Assembly: GCF_023544665.1 (NCBI RefSeq)
Contig: NZ_JAMJFL010000019.1
Coordinates: 62,001 to 126,000 of the forward strand
Source: Streptomyces sp. YS415
GTDB lineage: Bacteria; Actinomycetota; Actinomycetes; Streptomycetales; Streptomycetaceae
DNA: 64,000 bases
Direction: 5' to 3'
This document shows, piece by piece, positions 42,494 to 53,346 of the stretch (its first letter is position 1; each line of letters starts with the position of its first letter). The translations under genes and the position numbers were made by a program. The notes beneath the pieces were generated by a model. That model was given only the letters and a program-made list of their open reading frames with translations, did not search any database and was not told the DNA's origin.

Positions 42494-43728
42494 CCACCTA
42501 CCCCGCCGCCCAGCAGACCTTCTCCCGCTCCGCGCCCGTGCGGCTGTGGGAGGACGGCTTCGCCCTCGACCCCTACCGCTACTACGAGGACCTGCGCGCC
42601 CAGGGCCCGGTCGGCTGGGCCGAGTTGGCGCCGGGCGTACCGGCGTACGTCGTCACCGACCGGCGCGCGGCCCTGGACCTGCTGCACGACACGGAGACGT
42701 TCTCGCACGACCCGCGGCCCTGGGAGTCGACGGTCGCCGACGACTCGCCGGTGCTCGGCATGATGCGCTGGCGGCCCAACACCCTCTTCGCGGACGGCGC
42801 CGATCACATCCGCTACCGGACCACTTTGATCGACACCTTCGACCGGGTCGAACCGCACGACCTGCGCGCCCGGGTGCACCGGGCGGTACGGCTGCTGGTC
42901 GGCCGGATCGGGCCGCGCGGCCACGCGGACCTGGTCGGCGACTTCGCCCGGCCGCTGATGGCGCTGGTGTTCAACAACCTCTTCGGACTGCCCGACAGCG
43001 CGAGCGACCGGCTCAACGCGGCGCTGGGCAAGATGATGGAAGGCGGCTCCGAGGCCGCCGAGGGCGAGGCGGAGTACGGCGGCTACGTACTGGAGCTGAT
43101 CGCCGCCAAGGCCGAGCGGCGCGGGGAGGACCTCCCCAGCTGGCTGCTGGACCATCCCGCCGGGCTCACCCCCGAGGAGGTCACCTGGCAGGTGTTCCTC
43201 ACCCTCGGCGCCGGACACGAACCGACGGCGAACCTGGTGTCCAACGCCCTCTCCCGCATCCTCGGCAACCCCTCCTACTACTCCACCCTCACCAGCGGCG
43301 CCCGCCCGGTGATGGACGCCGTGGTGGAGGTGCTGCACCACGAGACACCCCTGGCGAACTACGGCATCCACTACGCCCGCCGGCCCCTAGCCTTCCACGG
43401 CGCGTGGATCAGGGCCGCGGTCCCCGTCGTCATCTCCTACGGGGCCCTCGCGCACGCCGCCGAGCAGAGCACCGGCGGCCACCGGCACCCCGGGGACGCC
43501 TCGCACCTGTCCTGGTCGGCGGGCCCGCACGCCTGCCCGGTCAAGCAGCACACCCTGCTCATCGCGACGGAGGCCATCGAGCGGCTCACCCAGTGGCTGC
43601 CCGATCTCGAACCCGTTCTGCCGCGCGAGCGCCTGACCTGGCGGCCGGGGCCGTTCCACCGTTCGCTGACCTCGCTGCCCGTGCGGTTCAGCCCCCGCTC
43701 CCCCGATCTGCCTGGAGGCCCGTCGTGA
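42490..43728 (+). CDS. Cytochrome P450, CYP157-like, K-helix ExxR lost
   Basis: 412 aa. Heme Cys is C349 in SWSAGPHACPV; I-helix LGAGHEPTANL. The near-universal K-helix ExxR is replaced by E280-V-L-H283 and the heme-loop Phe by Trp. CYP157 enzymes, encoded beside conservons in S. coelicolor, are known to lack ExxR, and this gene sits in exactly that place (conservon P450 position). Coupled to cvnD and to the next P450 by 4-nt overlaps. Substrate unknown; activity may need the partner P450. Confidence 0.85.
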   Translation: MTTYPAAQQTFSRSAPVRLWEDGFALDPYRYYEDLRAQGPVGWAELAPGVPAYVVTDRRAALDLLHDTETFSHDPRPWESTVADDSPVLGMMRWRPNTLFADGADHIRYRTTLIDTFDRVEPHDLRARVHRAVRLLVGRIGPRGHADLVGDFARPLMALVFNNLFGLPDSASDRLNAALGKMMEGGSEAAEGEAEYGGYVLELIAAKAERRGEDLPSWLLDHPAGLTPEEVTWQVFLTLGAGHEPTANLVSNALSRILGNPSYYSTLTSGARPVMDAVVEVLHHETPLANYGIHYARRPLAFHGAWIRAAVPVVISYGALAHAAEQSTGGHRHPGDASHLSWSAGPHACPVKQHTLLIATEAIERLTQWLPDLEPVLPRERLTWRPGPFHRSLTSLPVRFSPRSPDLPGGPS

Positions 43729-44960
43729 CCGTGACCGACCGCACCGAACGCTTCGCCCTGGACCCGTTCGGCTCCGACATCGCCGCCGAGTCCGCCCGGC
43801 TGCGCGCCCTCGGCCCGGTCGTGCCCGTCGATCTGCCCGGCGGGATCCCGGCCTGGGCGCCCACCGGCTACGACACCCTCAAGGCGCTGATCCTCGACCC
43901 ACGGGTCAGCAAGGACCCCCGCAAGCACTGGAAGCTGTGGCCCGAGATCTCCGAGCACCCCTCCTGGGGCTGGATCCTCGGCTGGGTCGGCGTGGTCAAC
44001 ATGCTCTCCACCTACGGCCCCGACCACGCCCGGCTGCGCAAGCTGGTCGCGCCCAGCTTCACCCAGCGCCGCACCCAGGCGATGCGCACCCGGGTCGAAG
44101 CGATCACCGCGGAGCTGCTCGACCGGTTGGCGGACGCCGACGGCGGGGCCGTGGACATCAAGGCGGCGCTCGCCCATCCCCTGCCGCTGCGGATCATCTG
44201 CGAACTGTTCGGTGTGCCCGACGAGCTGGTGCCCGACACCACCCGGCTGATCGCGGCCATCATGGACACCTCGGACCCCTCCCCCGAGCACGCCGCGTCC
44301 GTGCAGCGGCAGATCGGCACGGTGCTGCCCGCCCTGATCGCCCACCGCGTCGAGCACCCCGGGGACGATCTGACGACCGAGCTGATCCGGGTCCGCGACG
44401 AGGACGGCGACCGGCTCAGCGACGAGGAACTGCTGTACACGCTGCTGCTGGTGATCGGCGCCGGGTTCGAGACGACGGTGAATCTCATCGGCAACGCCGT
44501 CGTCGCGCTGCTGCGGCGGCCCGAGCAGCTGGCAGCGGTGCGGGCCGGGGAGATCGGCTGGGACGCGGTCGTCGACGAGACCCTGCGGGTCCACCCGTCC
44601 ATCGCCTCGCTGCCGCTGCGGTTCGCGGTCACCGACGTCGAGATCGCGGGCGTCACCATCCCGGCCGGGGACGCCATCATCACGACGTACGCCGCCGCGG
44701 GCCTCGACCCGGCGCACTACGGCCCGGACGCGGACACCTTCGACGCGGCGCGCGGCGCCGACGACCACCTGGCGTTCGGCATCGGCGTGCACCGCTGCAT
44801 CGGCGCCCCGCTGGCCCGGGTGGAGGCACTGACCGCCCTGCCGGCGCTGTTCGGCCGGTTCCCCGGCCTGCGGCTCGCGGTCGACGCGGACGAGCTGCGT
44901 CAGGTGCCGTCGTTCATCGCCTTCGGCTGGGGGGAGATTCCGGTACTGCTGGGCGAGTGA
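43725..44960 (+). CDS. Cytochrome P450, CYP154-like
   Basis: 411 aa with canonical motifs: I-helix IGAGFETTVNL, ExxR E285-T-L-R288, heme loop LAFGIGVHRCIGAPLAR with C358. Located after the ExxR-less P450, the same pairing as CYP157-CYP154 couples in Streptomyces. Catalyses oxygenation of an unknown substrate with an external ferredoxin; none is encoded here. Last gene of the conservon operon. Confidence 0.9.
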   Translation: MTVTDRTERFALDPFGSDIAAESARLRALGPVVPVDLPGGIPAWAPTGYDTLKALILDPRVSKDPRKHWKLWPEISEHPSWGWILGWVGVVNMLSTYGPDHARLRKLVAPSFTQRRTQAMRTRVEAITAELLDRLADADGGAVDIKAALAHPLPLRIICELFGVPDELVPDTTRLIAAIMDTSDPSPEHAASVQRQIGTVLPALIAHRVEHPGDDLTTELIRVRDEDGDRLSDEELLYTLLLVIGAGFETTVNLIGNAVVALLRRPEQLAAVRAGEIGWDAVVDETLRVHPSIASLPLRFAVTDVEIAGVTIPAGDAIITTYAAAGLDPAHYGPDADTFDAARGADDHLAFGIGVHRCIGAPLARVEALTALPALFGRFPGLRLAVDADELRQVPSFIAFGWGEIPVLLGE

Positions 44961-44969
44961 CCCTTAGAA

Positions 44970-45011
44970 GGGCGCGCGAGGGCCGACCGGTCCCCCGTTC
45001 CGGTCGCGCCC
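44970..45011. terminator. Imperfect hairpin after the conservon operon
   Basis: Two-part stem: gggcgc (44970-44975) with gcgccc (45006-45011) and gaccgg (44985-44990) with ccggtc (45000-45005), with an asymmetric bulge on the left side, between convergent P450 and PucR genes. Confidence 0.4.
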
Positions 45012-45087
45012 CCGCGGCTCGTTGAACCTACGTCCGGCACAGGGCGCTTGTGAACCGCGTCGATGCCCGCTGTCGGGAGCTCGGGGC

Positions 45088-46596
45088 TCACCTGTGCACA
45101 AGTGAGTCCGGTTCGCCCTGCTTCACGCCGTGCAGGGCGGGCTGGTCGAGGTCGCCCGCCGCCAGATGAGCGAGCACGACCTCGTACAGGTCGCCGCCGC
45201 CGGCCAGGAGCTGCCGTTCGAGGACGGGTTCCGCGGCGCGGACGTGCTCGCGCACGGTCTGCGCGTGCACGCCCAGCGTCTGCGCGGCGCGTTCGGCGTT
45301 GCCCCCGGCCGCGATCCAGGTGCGCAGGGTACGGCGCAGGTCACGGGTGTCGGCGTCCAGGCGGGCCAGCAGGTCGTGCGCCCAGGCGCGCATCGCGGGA
45401 CCGGTGAGCAGCTCGCCGAGGTCGGCGGGGGCGGGGGCCCGGTCGTCCTCACCGTGGGCCAGGCTCTCCTGGGTGTTCAGCGCGAGATGGACGACGGCGC
45501 GGGCCGCGAGGTCGGAGAAGTCGGTGCCCAGCAGGGCCTCGACGCGTTCCATCCGGGCGCGGACGGTGTTGCGGCTGACGCCGAGCACCTTGGCGGCGCT
45601 GACCGCGGTGAACTCCAGACCGAGCCGGGTGGTGGCGAGCAGTTCCGTGTGCGTGTGGTGGGACAGGCCCGCGAGCGGCCCCAGCACCCGGAGCGTCCAG
45701 GCGCGCAGGGCGTCGGGGGCCATCAGCCGCTCGGGGTGGGTGCGTTCGGCGTACACCGCCGCCTTGTCCGGCCGGAAGTGCGCCACGGCCAGCGCGCTGA
45801 CGGCCTGTCCGTAGGCGGTGGCGGTCCGGGCCAGGCTCTGCCGGGCGCTGCCGCCGAGGAAGACCCGCGGGCGGGGACCGATCAGCGAGCGCAGGGCACC
45901 GGCCACCGCCTCCCGCGGGGTGACGACGATGACATGCTCGTCCCGGGCGGGGCACCGCACGACCAGCGCCTGCTCCCCCGTCGCGTCCAGGCACTCCTCG
46001 GCCAGTCCGTCGCGTTCCTCGGGGCGGCTCTCCACGACGTACACACAGGCGGTGTCCGTGTCGAGCAGCCCGGGCCACAGTCCCGCGGCGACCCGGCGGG
46101 CGGCGACGGTGTCCTCGACCATCAGCAGCTGCAGGATGGCCAGGCGCAGGTCGGAGGTGGCACGTTCGAGCCGGTGCACGGCGACCGTCGACTCATGGGC
46201 CCTGAGCAGCACGTCGAGTACCTGCACGGTGTGCGTGACGATCTCGGAGGCCCGCCGGTCGAAGGGAACCGCTCGGGAGACGGTCAGCACACCCGCCGAC
46301 GCCGGCACCCGGACCAGCCGCAGATGGCGCCCCGGCCCCTCCCAGGCGGCGGAGGCGATACGGCCGGCGACCATGTCGTCGAACAGCTCCTCGAACGGGC
46401 CGCTGTCCAGCGAGGTCCCCGCGAGGACGGCACCGGATCCGTCGTGCAGACAGACCGTGCCGTCGACGGCGTCGGCGAGCCAGGCGACGACCTGCCGGAC
46501 GCGCTGCCCGCCCGGCCGCAGCAGCCCCAGCAACTCCCGCTCCCACTCCGCGCCCCGCACCTCCGCACGACGGCTCGCACCCTCTCGGCCAGCCAC
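45088..46596 (-). CDS. PucR-type transcriptional regulator
   Basis: 502 aa. N-terminal GAF-like sensor region (VCLHDGSGAVLAGTSL), a GGDEF-like CdaR middle part, and C-terminal PucR helix-turn-helix. Two HTH-like segments are visible: AAKVLGVSRNTVRARMERV (about 330-350) and ERAAQTLGVHAQTVREHVRAAE (about 435-455). PucR regulators respond to small metabolites. It is divergent from the YciO/Sua5 gene; target not evident. Confidence 0.85.
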   Translation of the reverse strand: MAGREGASRRAEVRGAEWERELLGLLRPGGQRVRQVVAWLADAVDGTVCLHDGSGAVLAGTSLDSGPFEELFDDMVAGRIASAAWEGPGRHLRLVRVPASAGVLTVSRAVPFDRRASEIVTHTVQVLDVLLRAHESTVAVHRLERATSDLRLAILQLLMVEDTVAARRVAAGLWPGLLDTDTACVYVVESRPEERDGLAEECLDATGEQALVVRCPARDEHVIVVTPREAVAGALRSLIGPRPRVFLGGSARQSLARTATAYGQAVSALAVAHFRPDKAAVYAERTHPERLMAPDALRAWTLRVLGPLAGLSHHTHTELLATTRLGLEFTAVSAAKVLGVSRNTVRARMERVEALLGTDFSDLAARAVVHLALNTQESLAHGEDDRAPAPADLGELLTGPAMRAWAHDLLARLDADTRDLRRTLRTWIAAGGNAERAAQTLGVHAQTVREHVRAAEPVLERQLLAGGGDLYEVVLAHLAAGDLDQPALHGVKQGEPDSLVHR

Positions 46597-46793
46597 GATC
46601 GGCCTTCCTCGTCATTCGTCCCGTTTCGGCGTACCGGTCCGGGACGTTACCTCACACCCACCGAACCGGCCGCCGGTGTTCCGGCGAGGACGGGTTCCCA
46701 TAACGGGCCGCTTCAGGCGCCGGGCGCCGGGCCGGGCACGTGATCGGGCCTGCCCTGCGTGTCCCGGCCCGCGGCAGGGCTTAGGCTCGGCGG

Positions 46794-47414
46794 ATGGCCA
46801 AGTACTTCGACGTGCACCCCGACAACCCCCAGGCGCGTGTCGTCTCCCAGGTCGCCGACAGCGTCCGGGCCGACGCGCTGATCGCCTACCCGACGGACTC
46901 CTGCTACGCCCTGGGCTGCCGACTGGGCAGCCGCGACGGGGTGGAGCGGATCCGGTCCATCCGCCGGCTGGACGACCGGCACCACTTCACCCTCGTGTGC
47001 CAGGACTTCGCGCAGCTCGGCCAGTTCGTACGGATCGACAACGACGTGTTCCGCACGATCAAGGCCTCCACGCCCGGCAGTTACACCTTCATCCTGCCCG
47101 CGACGCGCGAGGTGCCGCGCATGCTCCAGCACCCGAAGAAGAAGACCGTCGGCGTGCGCATCCCCGACCATGTCGTCACCCAGGCGCTCCTCGCCGAGCT
47201 GGGCGAGCCGCTGCTGTCCAGCACGCTGCTGCTGCCCGACGAGGACGAGCCGATGACGCAGGGCTGGGAGATCAAGGACCGCCTGGACCATGTGCTGGAC
47301 GCGGTGGTCGACTCCGGGGAATGCGGCACCGAGCCGACGACGGTCATCGACTTCTCCGGCGGGGAGGCCGAGATCGTACGGCGCGGCGCCGGTGACGTCT
47401 CGCGCTTCGAGTAG
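46794..47414 (+). CDS. Sua5/YciO/YrdC-family protein (YciO type)
   Basis: 206 aa. Start KYFDVHPDNPQARVV and core ALIAYPTDSCYALGCRLGSRDGVERI are YciO-like; nucleotide-binding basic cleft KKKTVGVRIPDH. TsaC/Sua5 proteins make threonylcarbamoyl-AMP for tRNA t6A; YciO-type paralogues keep the fold but have weaker or unproven activity. The essential tsaC-like gene may be elsewhere. Confidence 0.85.
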   Translation: MAKYFDVHPDNPQARVVSQVADSVRADALIAYPTDSCYALGCRLGSRDGVERIRSIRRLDDRHHFTLVCQDFAQLGQFVRIDNDVFRTIKASTPGSYTFILPATREVPRMLQHPKKKTVGVRIPDHVVTQALLAELGEPLLSSTLLLPDEDEPMTQGWEIKDRLDHVLDAVVDSGECGTEPTTVIDFSGGEAEIVRRGAGDVSRFE

Positions 47415-47497
47415 GACCCGGGGCGGCCGGGGGCCTGCGGTGACGCGTGGAACGATGGCCCGGACCTGGTCCTGACCGAGGGAGGCACGACCGCGCC

Positions 47498-48262
47498 ATG
47501 ACCGTCGTACAGGGAACCGCCGTCGACATCGCCACCGAGGACGGCACCGCCGACGCGTATCTCGCCCACCCCGGTGACGGCGCACGCCACCCCGCCGTCC
47601 TGCTCTACATGGACGCCTTCGGGCTGCGGCCGCGGCTGCGGGCCATGGCCGACCGGCTCGCCGGGGCCGGATACACGGTCCTGGTGCCGAACGTGCTCTA
47701 CCGTCACGGCCGCGCCCCGGTCGTGGAGTTGCCCGAGTTCATCGACCCGTCGGCGCGTCCGGAGATCTTCGAGCGGCTCGGGCCGGTCATGCAGGCCCTG
47801 ACGCCCGAACGCGCGATGCGGGACGCCGGCGCCTATCTGCGCTGGCTCGCCGAGAGCCCGTCGGCCGCCGACGGTCCCGTCGCGCTGACCGGCTACTGCA
47901 TGGGGGCCCGGCTGGCGCTGCTCACCGCCGGGACCTACCCGGAGCGGATCGCCGCGGCGGCCGGTTTCCACGGCGCGCGGCTGGCAACGGACACCCCCGA
48001 CAGCCCGCACCTGCTCGCCGAACACATCACCGCCGAGCTGTACTTCGGCCACGCGGACCAGGACCCCGCCCTGCCCGAGGAGCAGCAGGAGCGTCTGGAG
48101 AACGCGCTGTCCGCGGCGGGCGTCCGCCATCGCTGCGAGGTCTATCCGGGCGCCCACCACGGCTTCACCCAGGCGGACACCGCCGCCTACAGCCAGGAGG
48201 CGGACGAGCGGCACTGGGCGGCGCTGCTCGATCTGCTGAAGCGAAACCTGATGGGCGCCTGA
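47498..48262 (+). CDS. Dienelactone-hydrolase-family protein
   Basis: 254 aa alpha/beta hydrolase. The nucleophile elbow is G-Y-C-M-G with Cys in place of Ser, typical of dienelactone hydrolase; the His is in PGAHHGFT and the acid in YFGHADQDP. DLHs open lactones of aromatic catabolism, but many paralogues have other substrates. Start chosen at the ATG 47498 with a gaggcac-like site. Confidence 0.85.
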   Translation: MTVVQGTAVDIATEDGTADAYLAHPGDGARHPAVLLYMDAFGLRPRLRAMADRLAGAGYTVLVPNVLYRHGRAPVVELPEFIDPSARPEIFERLGPVMQALTPERAMRDAGAYLRWLAESPSAADGPVALTGYCMGARLALLTAGTYPERIAAAAGFHGARLATDTPDSPHLLAEHITAELYFGHADQDPALPEEQQERLENALSAAGVRHRCEVYPGAHHGFTQADTAAYSQEADERHWAALLDLLKRNLMGA

Positions 48263-48277
48263 CGGCTGCCCGATCCA

Positions 48278-48461
48278 GGCCCTGTCGTTTGGATCAGCCC
48301 GGCTGTGAGATGCGGCAACCCTCGGCCGACCCGAGCGGGGTCTGGTGCGTGCAGCTGCAAGGCGGAGGAGGGCGTCGACGCGGAGCGTCGGCAACCGACG
48401 ACAACGCCGCAGATGTGCGTGCCAGACCCCGCGACGCCGGGGTGATCCGAACGAGAGGGCC
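48278..48461. mobile_element. MITE-like inverted-repeat element (about 184 bp)
   Basis: Terminal inverted repeats of 19 bp: ggccctgtcgtttggatca (48278-48296) against the reverse complement of 48443-48461, 17 of 19 identical. A second inner inverted repeat (ggggtctgg near 48338-48346 and ccagacccc near 48422-48430) would let the element fold into one long hairpin. No coding capacity. It ends 12 bp before the SDR start codon, so it must supply or separate that gene's promoter. Confidence 0.7.
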
Positions 48462-48473
48462 TAGGGTGCGGCC

Positions 48474-49253
48474 ATGACCTCGCAGCCCTATCTCTCCGAA
48501 CTGTTCTCCCTCGACGGCCGCGTCGCCCTGGTGACCGGCGGCAGCTCCGGCATCGGGCGGGCCATCGCCGGGGCCCTCGCCCGCGCCGGGGCGAGTGTGG
48601 TGGTCGTCGCCCGCAAGGAGGCGGAACTGGCCGCGACGGTCGAGGAGTTGACGGGCGACGGCTGCCGGGCCGGCTGGGTGAGCGCCGATCTGAGCACGCG
48701 GGCGGGCGTGCGGGCGGGGGCCGAGGAGGCGGCCGGGATGTTCGGGGAGCCGGACATCCTGGTGAACTCCGCCGGGATCAACCTGCGGCCCCCCATGACC
48801 GAGCTGGACGAGAACGTCTGGGACCTCACGATGGCGGTGAACCTGGAGGCGCCCTTCCTGCTGGGGCAGCGGTTCGGGCCGGGGATGGCCGAACGCGGCT
48901 TCGGGCGGATCATCCACGTCACCTCGCAGCAGGCGCACCGGGCGTTCGTGCAGAGCGGGGCCTACGGCGTCTCCAAGGGGGCGCTGGAGTCGCTGGCCCG
49001 GTCGCAGGCGGAGGCCTGGTCGCCGTACGGCGTCACCTGCAACACCCTGGTGCCGGGGTTCGTGATGACGCCGCTCAACCGGCGGCTGTCCTCCGATCCG
49101 GAGAAGGTGGCGGCGCTGGCCGCCCGCACGATGACCGGACGCAACGGCCTGGCCGAGGACTTCGCGGGGGCGGCCGTCTTCCTCGCGAGCCGCGCCTCCG
49201 CCTATGTCACCGGCCAGGCCCTCTTCGTCGACGGAGGTCTGTCCGTCCACTGA
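48474..49253 (+). CDS. SDR-family oxidoreductase
   Basis: 259 aa classical SDR. Cofactor motif TGGSSGIGRAIAG, NSAGIN (NAG-type), catalytic Ser in IIHVTSQQ and Y-x3-K in GAYGVSKGALES, C-terminal YVTGQALFVDGGLS. Similar to gluconate/3-oxoacyl-type reductases; substrate unknown. The stop lies 4 bp from the converging UvrA-like gene. Confidence 0.9.
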   Translation: MTSQPYLSELFSLDGRVALVTGGSSGIGRAIAGALARAGASVVVVARKEAELAATVEELTGDGCRAGWVSADLSTRAGVRAGAEEAAGMFGEPDILVNSAGINLRPPMTELDENVWDLTMAVNLEAPFLLGQRFGPGMAERGFGRIIHVTSQQAHRAFVQSGAYGVSKGALESLARSQAEAWSPYGVTCNTLVPGFVMTPLNRRLSSDPEKVAALAARTMTGRNGLAEDFAGAAVFLASRASAYVTGQALFVDGGLSVH

Positions 49254-49257
49254 CCGG

Positions 49258-51663
<2,406 letters not shown>

Positions 51664-51842
51664 CGTGTCTCCGTCTCCTGGGTCGCCTGGCCGGATCTGA
51701 CCGGCTTCGAACAGTACGTCAGGTTCTACTCGATCGCCGCGGGACTCGGTAACGGATCAGCGCTCGGCCGGTTCCCGATCAACCCTCCACGCTAGCCGCG
51801 GCCCCGCGGTGGTGCTTCTCCATTTCTGACCGACCGGCTCGG

Positions 51843-51980
51843 TCACGGGGTCACCGGGCGCTCGGAGAAGGTCTCCAGGACGACGGCGGCGTGCGTGCCG
51901 CTGACGCCATCGATCGTGTGGATGCGGCGCGGCACGTCCTGGAGACCTTCCGTGGGGGCGGTCCTGGCCGCACGAGGCGG
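51843..51980 (-). pseudogene. Probable 3' remnant of an Lrp/AsnC-type regulator
   Basis: On the minus strand, a frame ending at the stop 51843-51845 reads DVPRRIHTIDGVSGTHAAVVLETFSERPVTP, resembling the last strand-helix-strand of the Lrp/AsnC ligand-binding domain. The upstream part of the frame does not look like an Lrp protein and no HTH is present. Such regulators often sit next to EamA transporters, as here. Fragment is short, so the call is tentative. Confidence 0.35.
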
Positions 51981-51998
51981 TGGCCGATCGCGCCCTGG

Positions 51999-52940
51999 TT
52001 ACGCGGGCAGCGTCAGCAGCACCAGGCCGGCCGCCAGTACCGCCAACCCGCCCCAGGACGCCGCCGGAAGCCGCTCGCCGAGGACGGCGACCCCGAGGAC
52101 GGCCGCGACGGCCGGCTCGCCCAGGGTCAGCGACGTGGCCACGGACACGGAGGTGCGCCGCAGTCCGTGGCCGAACATGCGGTACGCCAAGTAGACGGTG
52201 AACAGGGCGAGATACCCCGCCACCGCCGCACCCCGGGCGGTGGCCAGCCAGCGCATGTCGACGCAGAGCAGGAGCGGCAGCACGAGCAGTCCGGCGGCGC
52301 CGAACAGCACGCCCATGACCGCGTCCGAGGAGTGTCCGCGCCTGATCAGCCCGCCGCCGATCAACGCGTACACGGCGTACGACAGTCCGCCCGCCGCGGC
52401 GAGCAGGACACCCGTGGGATCGATCGGCGTGGCGTGGCCGGTGAGGCCGGGGCCCATCACCAGCAGCGTGCAGCCCAGCACGGTGGCCGCGGTGGCGCCG
52501 GTCCAGCGTGCGGTCGGCCGGGCCTGTCCGGTGATCCAGGCGAGCAGCCCGGCGAACACCGGGGCACTGCCCAGCGCGATCACCGTGGCGACGGCCACGC
52601 CGGTGCGCGCCACCGCCGGATAGAACATCACCGGGTAACCGGCTACCGCCGCCGCGCCGAGGACGAGCAGCAGGCGCTCACGGCGGGTGCAGGCGGCCGG
52701 CAGGGTGCGGGCGCGGGGAGAGGTGAGGAACAGCAGGAGCCCGCCGAGGGTGAGTCCGGCGCAGCCGATGGCCGCCGCCGGGGCACCGGCCGGTGCCAGG
52801 GAGCTCGCGGTTCCGGTCGTGCCCCACAGCACGGCCGAGGCGAGGATGGGCGCGGGTCCGCCGAGAAGACGGGAACGGGAGGTGCGCGGGGCCTGGGCGG
52901 CCGGGCGCACGGGGGCCAGGGAAGAAGTACGTTTCGGCAC
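51999..52940 (-). CDS. EamA-family transporter (DMT superfamily)
   Basis: 313 aa from a GTG at 52940 (a GTG at 53000 would add an Arg-rich tail). Ten helices arranged as two EamA repeats: APILASAVLWGTTGTASSLAP ... VIALGSAPVFAGLLAW, then PTGVLLAAAGGLSYAVYALIGG ... SLTLGEPAVAAVLGVAVLGERL. EamA proteins export metabolites or amino acids. The lone transporter stands beside a decayed regulator fragment. Confidence 0.85.
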   Translation of the reverse strand: MPKRTSSLAPVRPAAQAPRTSRSRLLGGPAPILASAVLWGTTGTASSLAPAGAPAAAIGCAGLTLGGLLLFLTSPRARTLPAACTRRERLLLVLGAAAVAGYPVMFYPAVARTGVAVATVIALGSAPVFAGLLAWITGQARPTARWTGATAATVLGCTLLVMGPGLTGHATPIDPTGVLLAAAGGLSYAVYALIGGGLIRRGHSSDAVMGVLFGAAGLLVLPLLLCVDMRWLATARGAAVAGYLALFTVYLAYRMFGHGLRRTSVSVATSLTLGEPAVAAVLGVAVLGERLPAASWGGLAVLAAGLVLLTLPA

Positions 52941-53103
52941 TGTCGTGAGCTTCCGTCGTCGAATGCGTCTGGGACTCGATCCGAAACGGGCGCACGACAC
53001 AGCCCCCTGACCGCCCTGAGGGCCGGTCGGGGCCGGGAATCACACCAAGGTGTCCGCGCCCGTCAGGCGCAGAGCGGCGGCAGAACGACGTGCCAGTAGG
53101 AGT

Positions 53104-53132
53104 TCACCCGGTGATCGTACACAACCGGGTGA
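53104..53132. promoter_or_regulatory. Inverted repeat between EamA and hydrolase genes
   Basis: tcacccggt (53104-53112) and accgggtga (53124-53132), perfect 9-bp arms with an 11-nt spacer, in the 406-bp divergent region 52941-53346. Possible regulator-binding site; centre-to-centre distance suits a dimer across two turns. I see no gene in this region. Confidence 0.4.
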
Positions 53133-53346
53133 CGCTCGCCGATGATCATGCTGGATGGCCTCGGGGGAAGGGTTTTCCGGGGGGATTCGTGGTCCATACC
53201 CCGCGAGGTGGCCGAGCGGCCCTGGTCCGTGCACTGTGGGAAGGGTGCCGGTGCACGGAGGGACAACCGCCCCCCGCCCTGCCGTCCTAGCCTGATGACG
53301 CCCGCCGGAGAGACCGGCATACCCATGCGAGACCCGGGAGAGTCAC

